Positions 36,540-45,484 of a stretch of 64,000 nucleotides of DNA are shown here, piece after piece. How positions within the stretch are numbered: the first letter of the stretch is position 1; every line of letters starts with the position of its first letter. Where the stretch lies: contig JAHJJX010000029.1 in NCBI GenBank assembly GCA_018822665.1, positions 1 through 64,000 on the forward strand. The letters run 5' to 3'. The notes under the pieces are model-generated. The model saw only the letters and a list, made by a program, of their open reading frames with translations. It was not told the DNA's origin and ran no database searches. The position numbers and the translations under genes were made by a program. The stretch is from a bacterium (GTDB lineage Bacteria; Campylobacterota; Campylobacteria; Campylobacterales; Sulfurimonadaceae).

Positions 36540-38624
36540 TTGCCTCTTTCTCGTTTAAATCAAGAACAGTATGCCGCTGCTACTTCCTTTCATTCACAAA
36601 ATCTTATCATCGCATCTGCGGGAACGGGAAAAACTTCCACAATAGTAGGAAGAATCGCGCATCTCTTAGGTGCAGGTGTAAAACCGCATGAAATTTTACT
36701 CCTTACTTTTACAAATAAAGCTGCCGCAGAGATGGTAGAACGTGTTGCTTCTTTTTTTGGAAACGAGGTGGCTTCAAAAATAGATGCCGGAACTTTTCAT
36801 GCGGTGAGTTACAGATGGCTGAAAAAACAAGATAAAAAAGTAGTTTTAAAACAACAACGGGAATTGAAAACACTTTTTAGAAGTGTCTATGAAAAACGCT
36901 CCTTTATGCACATCGATGCAGAGACTACCCCTTATGGGGGAAATTATCTTTATGATTTATACTCTTTTTATCAAAATACGGAACTAGAAAATAATTTTGA
37001 GAGCTGGATAATAGAAAAATATCCTGAGCATGATTTGTTTGCGATGATTTATGCAGATATAGTGGATGAGTTTGAAACACTTAAAAAAGAGTACGGATTT
37101 TTGAACTTTAATGATTTGCTTATAAATTTTAGAGATTTGTGTAAAAGTAAAGAACTGGGTTATAAAGAGGTTCTGGTTGATGAGTATCAAGATACAAATG
37201 CACTTCAGGGAACGCTTATAGAAGCTATGAATCCGCCCTCACTGTTTTGTGTCGGGGATTATGACCAGAGTATTTATGCTTTTAACGGTGCGGATATTTC
37301 CATTATAGGTTCATTTTCCACGAAGTTTCCACATGCCAAGGTGCATACCCTTACAAAAAATTACCGTTCAACGCTTGCGATACTTTCTTTGGCAACAAAG
37401 GTGATTGAGCATAATGACAGAATCTATCCAAAGCAGTTGGAAGTTACAAGAAATAAAGAGGCACAGGCACCAAAACTTCTGGCGTATGATGAGTTGTTTG
37501 ACCAATACCATGCAATGGCCGCACAGATACGAGACTCGCAAACACCAAGAGAAGAGATAGCTGTCATCTACAGAAACAACTCCTCGGCGGACGGGATAGA
37601 GGTAGGATTAAGAGAGTTAAATATACCGTGCAAAAGAAAAGGGGGAACAAGTTTTTTTGATTCTAAAGAAGTGAAATCTGTTCTTGACCTTTATACGCTT
37701 CTTGTAAATGAATCGGATATGATGGCTTTTATCCACCTGTTTGAGTATGCAAGGGGAATAGGAAGCGCAATGGCAAAAGAGATGTATATTGCTTTAAAAA
37801 CTCTTGGCCACGGCTCTATATTTTATGGATTGTATGCTCCCGATGTATCGATTAGCAATCCTTTTGAGAAAAGAAAACTTAATCATCAGTTAGGTCTTTT
37901 TGATGATTTCTTGGAATTAGGAGCCGTAGGAAAATTTGCAAAGCTTGGTTTTGAAGACAAGTTTATGAAAAACCCAATTTTAAAGCATCCAAAACTCTCA
38001 AAAGACGGAGCGGTTTTTTTACACGATTTTTATTGTTTGTACAGAGATTTAAAAGGGATAAAACAGCCCCGCAGTATTATAAAAAAGATAGTAGCATCTG
38101 CTTTGTTTAAGCATATTGTTGAACTTTTGGCCGCTAAAAGAGCAACACTCAAAGATGGAAGTATTGATGAAAAGCTTCAAGAGGGGGCACGCACCAACAT
38201 AGCCAGAAAAGGATTATTGCTAGAAGAATTGTCCAAGCCTTACAGTGAACACGAAAGATTTTTGAATGCCATGATTTTAGGTTCTCAGGATTTAACGCAG
38301 GGAGAGGGGGTGAATCTGCTCAGTGTCCATGCTTCAAAAGGTTTGGAATATAAAGAGGTCTATGTGGTTGATTTAATGGATGGAAGATTTCCAAACAGAA
38401 AACTGATGCAAAGAGGCGGTTCTTTGGACGAAGAAAGACGTTTATTTTACGTGGCAGTGACAAGAGCAAAAGACATTTTGTATCTAAGCTTTGCAAAGTT
38501 CGATAAGATAAAAAAGATGGACTTCGTGCCATCTTTGTTTTTGTATGAGGCAGGGCTAGTCCCCAAAGATGAAGCTTACAGGGCCTTAGTTTTAAAAGAG
38601 GCAGAAAAAGAAGATAAAGAATAA
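36540..38624 (+). CDS. UvrD/Rep/PcrA-type ATP-dependent DNA helicase
   Basis: 694-residue superfamily 1A helicase moving 3'-5' on DNA. Motifs: LNQEQYAAA (Q motif), IIASAGTGKTSTI (Walker A, about residues 23-35), TFTNKAAAEM (Ia), LVDEYQDTN (Walker B), VGDYDQSIYAFNGA (III), LTKNYRST (IV), VNLLSVHASKGLEYKEVYVV (V) and EERRLFYVAVTRAKD (VI). Start is TTG with AGGAG nine bases upstream; no better start is seen. Which of UvrD, Rep or PcrA it replaces is not decidable here. One dispersed motif copy codes FPHAK. Confidence 0.93.
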   Translation: MPLSRLNQEQYAAATSFHSQNLIIASAGTGKTSTIVGRIAHLLGAGVKPHEILLLTFTNKAAAEMVERVASFFGNEVASKIDAGTFHAVSYRWLKKQDKKVVLKQQRELKTLFRSVYEKRSFMHIDAETTPYGGNYLYDLYSFYQNTELENNFESWIIEKYPEHDLFAMIYADIVDEFETLKKEYGFLNFNDLLINFRDLCKSKELGYKEVLVDEYQDTNALQGTLIEAMNPPSLFCVGDYDQSIYAFNGADISIIGSFSTKFPHAKVHTLTKNYRSTLAILSLATKVIEHNDRIYPKQLEVTRNKEAQAPKLLAYDELFDQYHAMAAQIRDSQTPREEIAVIYRNNSSADGIEVGLRELNIPCKRKGGTSFFDSKEVKSVLDLYTLLVNESDMMAFIHLFEYARGIGSAMAKEMYIALKTLGHGSIFYGLYAPDVSISNPFEKRKLNHQLGLFDDFLELGAVGKFAKLGFEDKFMKNPILKHPKLSKDGAVFLHDFYCLYRDLKGIKQPRSIIKKIVASALFKHIVELLAAKRATLKDGSIDEKLQEGARTNIARKGLLLEELSKPYSEHERFLNAMILGSQDLTQGEGVNLLSVHASKGLEYKEVYVVDLMDGRFPNRKLMQRGGSLDEERRLFYVAVTRAKDILYLSFAKFDKIKKMDFVPSLFLYEAGLVPKDEAYRALVLKEAEKEDKE
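37327..37337 (-). repeat. GGCATGTGGAA dispersed motif, copy 10
   Basis: Exact copy on the minus strand inside the helicase gene, whose coding strand reads FPHAK. Confidence 0.9.
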
Positions 38625-38627
38625 TTT

Positions 38628-39065
38628 TTAATATGTCAGTATATTGCCTCTGTCTTTTTCAGATATTTCAACGAGATATAAATTGATAAAGTTAAAATAA
38701 TTAAAGATTTCAGGTTCTATGGCATTCACGGAACTAAAAACTTTAATATCTTTGAGCACATTGTATTCAATATGATTGATAAGTGAAAAGCTATGCTCTA
38801 CATCCGTAAAAGGCAAAAATACAAAATTAAAATAAGAATCTTTAATTTGAATAATATTTCTTATATCACTTAATCTTATATGTTCTATTATTAAATTGGA
38901 TATATCATGTTCTGAATACAATAAGATTAAAGTAATCGGCACATTGTATCTCTTAACATTGTAGGTACATTCGTCAATTAAAGGTTGTAACTCTGCAACT
39001 AGCAAGTCCGTCACTGCTTTTTGTGTCATTTTGGTTTTTAAAAAATCATTTGTTACATCTGTCAT
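38628..39065 (-). CDS. Uncharacterised protein, possibly a degenerate GGDEF-like domain
   Basis: 145 residues from the ATG at 39065, preceded by GAAAGGGAAAA; the track's TTG at 39080 lies inside that ribosome site. The pattern ECTYNVKRYNVPITLILLYSEHD ... IIQIKDSYFNFVFLPFTDVEHSFSLINHIEYNVL mirrors the alternating strands and helices of a GGDEF domain, but the GGDEF loop itself and the metal aspartates are missing. If related it would be inactive, perhaps a binding module. It ends a leftward run with EI24, DUF3137 and LemA genes. Confidence 0.5.
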   Translation of the reverse strand: MTDVTNDFLKTKMTQKAVTDLLVAELQPLIDECTYNVKRYNVPITLILLYSEHDISNLIIEHIRLSDIRNIIQIKDSYFNFVFLPFTDVEHSFSLINHIEYNVLKDIKVFSSVNAIEPEIFNYFNFINLYLVEISEKDRGNILTY

Positions 39066-39104
39066 AATTTTCCCTTTCAATAATTCAACTATAACATTAT
39101 ATAA

Positions 39105-39890
39105 TTAATCGGCTCTCATTTTTCTAATTTCTATAAAATAAGTATGTCCCAAATATATTACGTAAAAAACAGCGCCAAAAAATATGGCAAAGGGAATAAG
39201 GGAAACAAGATAAAGCGCTAAAGTTTTCATTCTCAGTGTATTTGCATTCAGGTATTTTATCTTTTTATCCTCTTCTCTTGTACAAATATTTGAAGAAATA
39301 TCATACGTCATCACCTTATGAAAGAAATAATACAGAGGAAAATTTAATGCAATGATGTTTAAAAGCGGAATAAAGTAAAGAGGTATGAAAACTAAAAAAA
39401 GTAAAAACATTACAAATGTCCACTTGATAATTAAGAAGAGTGCCTCAATGATGCTTGAATGTCCAAGAAGCTCCACATCCTGATAGTGTCTGCGTTGAAG
39501 CTCTTTTAAAACCATAGGTGTTAAAAAACCAATAACCAAGACAGCTACGAAAATTGACACATAAAGCATAAAAAAACCGCCAATGGCATAAACTAAAAAG
39601 CTTACTATCCATGAAGTAACGGCATAACTCATTAAAAATTTTATAATGGCATCGCCTTGGAGTTGTGCGGTAAAACTCTCCGTATGCTCTATGGCGTTTT
39701 GAAGAGTTGTTTGTGAAGTTTGCACTTCAAGCGTACCGAGTTGCTCGAGTCCGATACCGGCTATTATAAAAAATATAAGATACATAGCCAAGACGCTGAT
39801 TACAAATGGAAGTATGGAGAATTTGAGCATTTTAGCACTAAAAAAATCTTGAATGCTACGCGTCAATATCTCTTTTTCACTCTCAATCAT
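39105..39890 (-). CDS. EI24 domain integral membrane protein
   Basis: 261 residues with about six hydrophobic segments (SILPFVISVLAMYLIFFIIAG, SWIVSFLVYAIGGFFMLYVSIFVAVLVIGFL, WTFVMFLLFLVFIPLYFIPLLNIIAL, MKTLALYLVSLIPFAIFFGAVFYVIYLG). The overall layout and NFPLYYFFHKVMTYD resemble the EI24/CysZ family. CysZ is a sulfate channel, but EI24 members in this phylum have no proven substrate. It is 24 bp after the DUF3137 gene, in the LemA cluster. Confidence 0.8.
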   Translation of the reverse strand: MIESEKEILTRSIQDFFSAKMLKFSILPFVISVLAMYLIFFIIAGIGLEQLGTLEVQTSQTTLQNAIEHTESFTAQLQGDAIIKFLMSYAVTSWIVSFLVYAIGGFFMLYVSIFVAVLVIGFLTPMVLKELQRRHYQDVELLGHSSIIEALFLIIKWTFVMFLLFLVFIPLYFIPLLNIIALNFPLYYFFHKVMTYDISSNICTREEDKKIKYLNANTLRMKTLALYLVSLIPFAIFFGAVFYVIYLGHTYFIEIRKMRAD

Positions 39891-39914
39891 AATGCTTCAT
39901 TCCAGCAGATTCTC

Positions 39915-40880
39915 TCATTTTTTACTCCATATTTTTCTGTTTAGTTTTAACTCTTCAACGATGCCTAGCGCTAAGTGCAGTGTTTTTACATATTCCATAG
40001 CTATTTTATACTCTAAAAGTGAACGAAAAACAGACGGCTCAAATAAATCTTTGTCATAGTAGATTGCTATATGGATGGCATCACCTATAAATGAAACATA
40101 TACCGGATGTTCGGATTTCTTTTTAAACTCCAAGAGTCTTTGCATGAGTGAATGTGAAAGTATATATCTTGCTTCAATCTGGTCGCTTGAATAAACAACA
40201 AACTCTTTTTCAAATGCGCTATTATCCATTTTAACCAATTCTTCTCTTGCACCGTTTTTTGATTGCAGCCAGTGTCCGATGAGGTCTCCGAAAGTATTTT
40301 GTGCACTGTCGGGGAGCACTATTGTTTTAGCATCAAAATTTTTATTGAATTCAGCAACGATAAAAATACCTTTAAAAATAGTACTCCAACTCTCTCTTCC
40401 TTTGGAATCTTTATGTCTTTTTTGTGCATGAACATCTGAAAATTCTATTTTCGTTCCGTCCATTTCCCCTTTAACATAATCATTTCCGCTCATTCTATCG
40501 GGTCTTGAGGTAAAAAGCTCTGACTTTTCAAAAAGAAACTGTGGAATATATTCGTTGCTGGAATAATGCAGTTTTTCATCTATGGCGTGGATAAGAGGCT
40601 GTATAATTTTATCTTTAAACTCTTGCGTATAATCTTTTATAAGAAACTTATAGATAATAGCTCCGATTCCGATATATGCGAAACCGACAAAGAGAATAAA
40701 ATTTAGATTTTGCAGTAAATCATTGAGAAAAATAAAACATATTACAGCTACAAAAAGTGTATAAAGGGAGCCTATTAGAAGGATTCTGTAACGTAAATGC
40801 TCTCTATCTTTTTCTAACTTTTTTAAAACAGGATAGAGATTTTTATAATAAAAATCGGTGAGCTCGCTTGCACTTTTCAT
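39915..40880 (-). CDS. DUF3137 family membrane protein
   Basis: 321 residues. Two adjacent TM helices at about 28-75 (YRILLIGSLYTLFVAVICFIFLN, LNFILFVGFAYIGIGAIIYKFL) precede a large cytoplasmic domain. That domain includes GNDYVKGEMDGTKIEFSDVHAQ and STIFKGIFIVAEFNKNF, the recurring core of DUF3137 proteins, which typically stand next to lemA as here (14-bp gap). Function unknown; a shared envelope-associated role with LemA is inferred from the conserved pairing. Confidence 0.85.
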   Translation of the reverse strand: MKSASELTDFYYKNLYPVLKKLEKDREHLRYRILLIGSLYTLFVAVICFIFLNDLLQNLNFILFVGFAYIGIGAIIYKFLIKDYTQEFKDKIIQPLIHAIDEKLHYSSNEYIPQFLFEKSELFTSRPDRMSGNDYVKGEMDGTKIEFSDVHAQKRHKDSKGRESWSTIFKGIFIVAEFNKNFDAKTIVLPDSAQNTFGDLIGHWLQSKNGAREELVKMDNSAFEKEFVVYSSDQIEARYILSHSLMQRLLEFKKKSEHPVYVSFIGDAIHIAIYYDKDLFEPSVFRSLLEYKIAMEYVKTLHLALGIVEELKLNRKIWSKK

Positions 40881-40894
40881 TTAAAAATACGCCC

Positions 40895-41449
40895 TTAGCT
40901 AAAAAGCTCTTTGACATTTATATTGTTTCTTTGTGTTTCATGTATTTCAAATACTTCTTTTCTTGTGTAGTTCATTGCAGAAGCCATAAAATTTGTGGGA
41001 ATCATCTCTATTGCATTGTTGTAATCTGTGACAGCTTGATTGTAGGCGCGCCTTGCCGCTGAAATTTGCTCCTCTGTTTCATTGAGAGAGTGCTGAAGAT
41101 GCATTACATTTTCATTTGCTTTAAGCTGCGGATAATTTTCAACCGCAACCATAATGGAACCAAGGGCAGAACTTACTTTTGCATCAAGAGCTATTTTTTG
41201 CGCATCAGAAAGATTTGGTTTATTTGCATCTGCGCGAAGCTTCGTAATCTCTTGTAAAAGCGACTTTTCATGCTCCATATATTTACTCACGCTTGCCACA
41301 AGATTTGGGATGAGGTCATACCTTTTTTTGAGAACGGTATCTACACCTGCAAAAATATTTTCAACCTGATTCTTCTTCGAGACAAGCGAGTTGTACATTA
41401 AAATTAAAATGAGAGCTACTACGGCTGCGACTATGAGCAATGTTGGCAT
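40895..41449 (-). CDS. lemA: LemA family protein
   Basis: 184 residues: one N-terminal TM helix (TLLIVAAVVALILILMYNSLV), then the LemA helical bundle with NQVENIFAGVDTVLKKRYDLIPNLVASVSKYMEHE and the TRRAYN-like ARRAYNQAVTDYNNAIEMIPTNF stretch. Envelope protein of unknown biochemical role. The start codon lies inside a one-mismatch copy of the dispersed 11-mer, with AAGGATC upstream as ribosome site, closely resembling the M3 peptidase start region at 3960. Confidence 0.92.
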   Translation of the reverse strand: MPTLLIVAAVVALILILMYNSLVSKKNQVENIFAGVDTVLKKRYDLIPNLVASVSKYMEHEKSLLQEITKLRADANKPNLSDAQKIALDAKVSSALGSIMVAVENYPQLKANENVMHLQHSLNETEEQISAARRAYNQAVTDYNNAIEMIPTNFMASAMNYTRKEVFEIHETQRNNINVKELFS

Positions 41450-41455
41450 GTGGAG
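41445..41455 (+). repeat. Dispersed motif, one-mismatch copy (GGCATGTGGAG), across a start codon
   Basis: Covers the lemA start codon. The flanks (TGTT before, ATCCTTTTTT after) closely match the copy at 3956. Confidence 0.75.
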
Positions 41456-41487
41456 ATCCTTTTTTTATTATTATAATATTTTTATTT

Positions 41488-42261
41488 TTAAAAGTTATAC
41501 TTGAGAGTATATATAAATCCGTCTTGATATCCATTGTATCCAAGTTTATATAAGGCATAGCGGTATTGTATTCCTGATGTAAAATCTTCGCTCGGATGCC
41601 ACCAGACACTCAGCGCTCCTTGAATACCATAAGATTTTCCATCCCCCACGGGAGAGCCGTCGCTTGCTAAATAGTGTTCTTTTACTCTTGCAAACTCCAT
41701 TTCATGCCATTGTGAAACAGACATGTTTTCACTGTTTTTTTTAAATTTATAGTTGAGCAGCCATCCTGCCATATAGCCGTTCATGCCGCTATAGTAAGTA
41801 CTTTGCTGATAATGGGGAGCTAAAAATGGCTGAAATAAAAGAGCATCTGTTTGTATTTTATAGGAGATGCCTGCTATAAAGTTAGACACATAATAAGATT
41901 GAGAGTACAGGTTGTAGTCTTGCGCATACAAATACCAATTGCTCTTTGCGATTTGAACATCAAGCACAGGTTTAAAAACATACCTTCTATCGTTCATAGG
42001 AGTTTCATTCTCCGTATGCGTTGGATTTTCTATATCTGTAAACATATAAACATTGCCCCATTCAAATCCTACCCCGCCCTCGAATTCTAAATAAGCAAAA
42101 CTTTTTTGAAAAGACCTTTCCTGCGTTGCTTGAGTCCAACTAAGGTAGTTGATGCTGAGGTTTGAGAATGAATATTTTGTTTGAAAAAGACTATCGCTCC
42201 GGGCACTTGCTAAAGAAAAGAAGAGAAATAAATAAATAAATTTTTTTTGTAAATGAGGCAT
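41488..42261 (-). CDS. OmpK/Tsx-like outer-membrane channel
   Basis: 257 residues with a short signal peptide (FIYLFLFFSLASA). The strand pattern SINYLSWTQ ... AYLEFEGGVGFEWGNVYMFTDIENP matches the nucleoside-specific channel family Tsx/OmpK, and the chain ends IYTLKYNF with the barrel's terminal Phe. Likely a 12-strand outer-membrane channel, nucleosides being the substrate in the family. It is divergent from a nucleoside deoxyribosyltransferase gene, which supports a nucleoside link. Confidence 0.75.
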   Translation of the reverse strand: MPHLQKKFIYLFLFFSLASARSDSLFQTKYSFSNLSINYLSWTQATQERSFQKSFAYLEFEGGVGFEWGNVYMFTDIENPTHTENETPMNDRRYVFKPVLDVQIAKSNWYLYAQDYNLYSQSYYVSNFIAGISYKIQTDALLFQPFLAPHYQQSTYYSGMNGYMAGWLLNYKFKKNSENMSVSQWHEMEFARVKEHYLASDGSPVGDGKSYGIQGALSVWWHPSEDFTSGIQYRYALYKLGYNGYQDGFIYTLKYNF

Positions 42262-42348
42262 AAACGCTCCAGCTTCGTTTTTCGTATAGATTTTAGTATA
42301 TTGTGTCTTAAAAGAGCTTAGGTCAATACATTTTTAATTAAATAAGGC

Positions 42349-42354
42349 TATAAT
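42349..42354 (+). promoter_or_regulatory. Candidate -10 box of the deoxyribosyltransferase/kinase operon
   Basis: GCTATAATC, 34 bases before the ATG at 42389, in the gap between divergent genes. Confidence 0.5.
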
Positions 42355-42388
42355 CATTTTTAATAAAATTAAACCTAAAAGTATAAGT

Positions 42389-42889
42389 ATGAAAAAGATA
42401 TATATCGCCGGACCGGATGTATTTGAAACAGATTCTGTTGAGATTGGAAGAAAATATTCTGTTCTTTGTCTAAGATATGGTTATGAAGGACTCTATCCTT
42501 TGGATAATATCATTAATTTTAATCAGGATAAAAACAAGATAGCGCAGGATATCTTCAAAGCAAATGAAGAACTGATAAAAAAAGCAGATATAGTTGTGGC
42601 AAATCTCAACTCATTTCGGGGAAAAGAAGCGGATAGCGGGACGGTTTGGGAGTGTGGATATGCGTATGGGCTTGGCAAGAAAGTTTATGGATATATGGAT
42701 TCCACTCTCTCTTATATCAATCATTTTAATGAAAATGAGAAAATGTTTAACGGTGATATTTATGTTGATAATGACGCAAAAATAATAGAAGATTTTGATT
42801 ACCCCCTCAACTTGATGATAGCATGTTCGGCACTTCGTATTATTGAGGGTGGCTTTGAAGATGTATTAAAAAGTATAAATGAAGTATAA
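42389..42889 (+). CDS. Nucleoside 2-deoxyribosyltransferase
   Basis: 166-residue enzyme that swaps bases between deoxyribonucleosides, a salvage activity. The family start KKIYIAGPDVF, the catalytic-region VVANLNSFRGKEADSGTVWECGYAYGLGKKVYGY (Asp and Glu of DSG-X3-E) and the 150-170 residue length all fit. Soluble. It is followed with no gap by a sensor histidine kinase gene and faces a Tsx-like channel gene. Confidence 0.88.
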   Translation: MKKIYIAGPDVFETDSVEIGRKYSVLCLRYGYEGLYPLDNIINFNQDKNKIAQDIFKANEELIKKADIVVANLNSFRGKEADSGTVWECGYAYGLGKKVYGYMDSTLSYINHFNENEKMFNGDIYVDNDAKIIEDFDYPLNLMIACSALRIIEGGFEDVLKSINEV

Positions 42890-45484
42890 ATGAAATATAT
42901 ATTTACACTTTTTATTTTTATGGCAACTCTTGCATTTGCCGACACTCTCTCACGAGAAAATGCAGAAGCTACTGTACATCTCGATAAGGTTTCGCTCCAA
43001 TTGCATTGGAAATACCAGTTTGAATTTGCAGGATTCATAGCAGCGAAAGAGAAAGGATTTTATGAAGAGGCAGGGCTTGATGTTGAGCTCAAGGAATACG
43101 TGCACGGTATGAACGTTGTAGAGGAAGTTTTAAGTAAAAAATCTAATTACGGTATCTATAACTCAAATATTTTACTTGGATATTTAAACAATCAGCCTCT
43201 GCTCCTGCTTTCATCGTACTTTAAAAGGTCTGCTCTCATTTTAATTACAAAACCAGGCATAAAATCTCCGACGGATTTAGTCGGTAAAACTATTATGTCC
43301 AGCGGTGAAGATGATTTTAATATCAATTTTAAATCTTTATTTGACATATATGATATAAATACGGGTACTTTGAAATTTGTGGAGCATACATACAGTGTGG
43401 ATGATTTTGCCGCAAGCGACTTGGACGCTATGACTGCCTTCATCTCCGATCAGCCCTATTGTCTCAATAAGCTGGGGGTTAAATACAATATTATCAATCC
43501 TAGTGATTATGGAACATTTAATCTTCAACTTGAACTTTTCACATCACAAGAAGAGGCCCTAAGCAATTTTTCAAGAACTAAAAAATTCAGAGATGCAAGC
43601 ATAAAAGGGTGGCAATACGCTTTTACCCACCAAGAAGAGATAATAGAAATTATTTACAATAAATATTCCAAAAAAAATTCTAAAGATTTTTTGAAAAATG
43701 AAGCAAAAGAGATTCGAAAGCTGATTCTTCCCTTTACTTATAGCATAGGCTCCATAGATAAAAACTATTTAAGCAGACAACTGGAAATTTTTAAACAAAA
43801 TTACCATCTAAAAAATGATAAGACGGTCGATGATTTTATTTTTGATGAGAGCGTAAAAGATAATCAGCTTGAACTCACAGAGGGTGAACTCGAATATTTA
43901 AAATCGCACAAAATTATCAATGTTTGTCTGCAGTATAATCAATTCCCTTATGATGGCTATGAAAACAAAGCACATACAGGGATTATGTCCAGCATATTCA
44001 ACATCATATCGGAAAATTTAAATGTGGAATTTAGAGCCGTTACCACTACATCCCATAATGATTTAATGTCAAAAGTGCTAAATAAAAAGTGTGAAATCCT
44101 TTCTATCTTGCCCACACAAAGCAAGCATTTTCCAAATATTATTGCAACAAAGCCTTTTGTTAAAAGTCATTTTACATTGATAAGCGAACTTGATAAATCT
44201 TTTATACAAAATCCAATGCAGCTAAAAGATAAATTGTTGCTTGTACAGTTTCCGATATATAAAGATTACTTAATCCATCTCTACCCCTATTTAACAATAG
44301 AAGTTGAAGAAGATGTGAATAAATTAATGAAAAAAATATTTGACGGCACTGCGTATGCTTCTCTAGAAGTCGATGAAAAAGCTGACTATCTGGTAGATAA
44401 ATATGGTTATGGCAAGTTGAAAATCAATGGATTTTTAGCAAAAGACAAACCAATACCCGGAAGCATCGGTGTTCAAAAAGATGAAGCTGTTCTTTTTTCG
44501 ATTATGCAAAAAGCCTTAGAAAATATTTCCGAACAAAGAATTGAAACGATTATCAACAGCTGGAGGCTGACGAGATACCAAAATCGTACGGATTATCATC
44601 TGGTCATAAAAATTTTGATGGTAGTAGGTTTTATTATTTTACTAATGGCATATTATCAAAGAAAACTTCAGCATTTTAATATTGAACTTGAAAAACAGGT
44701 AAAAGAAAAAACCCGTGAGCTTCAAGAAATAAACGAATCTCTTGAGCATACTGTTCAAGAAAAAGTGGAAGAGTTGATTCAAAAAGACAAGATATTGACA
44801 GTTCAATCAAAACAGGCGGTTATGGGAGAGATGATTAGCATGATAGCGCATCAATGGAGACAACCGCTCTCGACCATTACTCTGCAAATATCAAATTTAC
44901 AAATAAAAAGAATGATGGGGGAAGCTGTTGATGACGTAAAAGTTGAAGATACGCTCAATAAAATAAGCGATACAATCATGTATCTCTCCGATACAGTAGA
45001 TGATTTTCAGACATATTTTCGCACAGATAAAACATCTACAAGAGTAGAAGTTCACGAGGTTTTGGAAAAGGTTGCAAATTTTGTTTTGCCGCGAATACAA
45101 AATATAAACTTGGAAATAAAAAAAGAAGAAGAAATTTATGTGGATGTTTACATCAATGAACTTATGCAAGTGATTATAAACATCGTCAATAATGCGATAG
45201 ATTCTTTTGAGGGGATACAAAGAGAGAATAAGAAGATTACTTTATATGCGCAATCCAAAGATGAAAATGTTTGCATCTGTGTTGAAGACAATGGAAGCGG
45301 AATTTTAGAGCAGGACTTAAATAAACTCTTTGAACCGTATTTTAGTACGAAAGGAAAAAATGGAACAGGACTTGGACTGTATATGTCTCAAATGATTATT
45401 GAAAAACAGTTCAACGGGAAAATCAACGTTCAAAGTTCACAAGAGGGAAGCCTTTTTATTGTTGAAATACATAAAAGTGTTTAA
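42890..45484 (+). CDS. Sensor histidine kinase with two periplasmic substrate-binding domains
   Basis: 864 residues. Signal sequence (IFTLFIFMATLAFA); an NMT1/THI5-like binding domain at about 25-270 (SLQLHWKYQFEFAGFIAAKEKGFYEEAGLDVEL); a second SBP_bac_3-like domain at about 335-555; a TM helix (VIKILMVVGFIILLMAYY, about 572-590) and a coiled coil. The kinase core begins with the phospho-His motif MISMIAHQWRQPL and ends with the N box (NNAIDSF), VEDNGSGI and GTGLGLYMSQ. It starts on the base after the previous stop; its 3' end overlaps the convergent flavoprotein gene by 4 bp. No response regulator adjoins it. THI5-like domains bind pyrimidine-type ligands in known cases. Confidence 0.88.
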   Translation: MKYIFTLFIFMATLAFADTLSRENAEATVHLDKVSLQLHWKYQFEFAGFIAAKEKGFYEEAGLDVELKEYVHGMNVVEEVLSKKSNYGIYNSNILLGYLNNQPLLLLSSYFKRSALILITKPGIKSPTDLVGKTIMSSGEDDFNINFKSLFDIYDINTGTLKFVEHTYSVDDFAASDLDAMTAFISDQPYCLNKLGVKYNIINPSDYGTFNLQLELFTSQEEALSNFSRTKKFRDASIKGWQYAFTHQEEIIEIIYNKYSKKNSKDFLKNEAKEIRKLILPFTYSIGSIDKNYLSRQLEIFKQNYHLKNDKTVDDFIFDESVKDNQLELTEGELEYLKSHKIINVCLQYNQFPYDGYENKAHTGIMSSIFNIISENLNVEFRAVTTTSHNDLMSKVLNKKCEILSILPTQSKHFPNIIATKPFVKSHFTLISELDKSFIQNPMQLKDKLLLVQFPIYKDYLIHLYPYLTIEVEEDVNKLMKKIFDGTAYASLEVDEKADYLVDKYGYGKLKINGFLAKDKPIPGSIGVQKDEAVLFSIMQKALENISEQRIETIINSWRLTRYQNRTDYHLVIKILMVVGFIILLMAYYQRKLQHFNIELEKQVKEKTRELQEINESLEHTVQEKVEELIQKDKILTVQSKQAVMGEMISMIAHQWRQPLSTITLQISNLQIKRMMGEAVDDVKVEDTLNKISDTIMYLSDTVDDFQTYFRTDKTSTRVEVHEVLEKVANFVLPRIQNINLEIKKEEEIYVDVYINELMQVIINIVNNAIDSFEGIQRENKKITLYAQSKDENVCICVEDNGSGILEQDLNKLFEPYFSTKGKNGTGLGLYMSQMIIEKQFNGKINVQSSQEGSLFIVEIHKSV

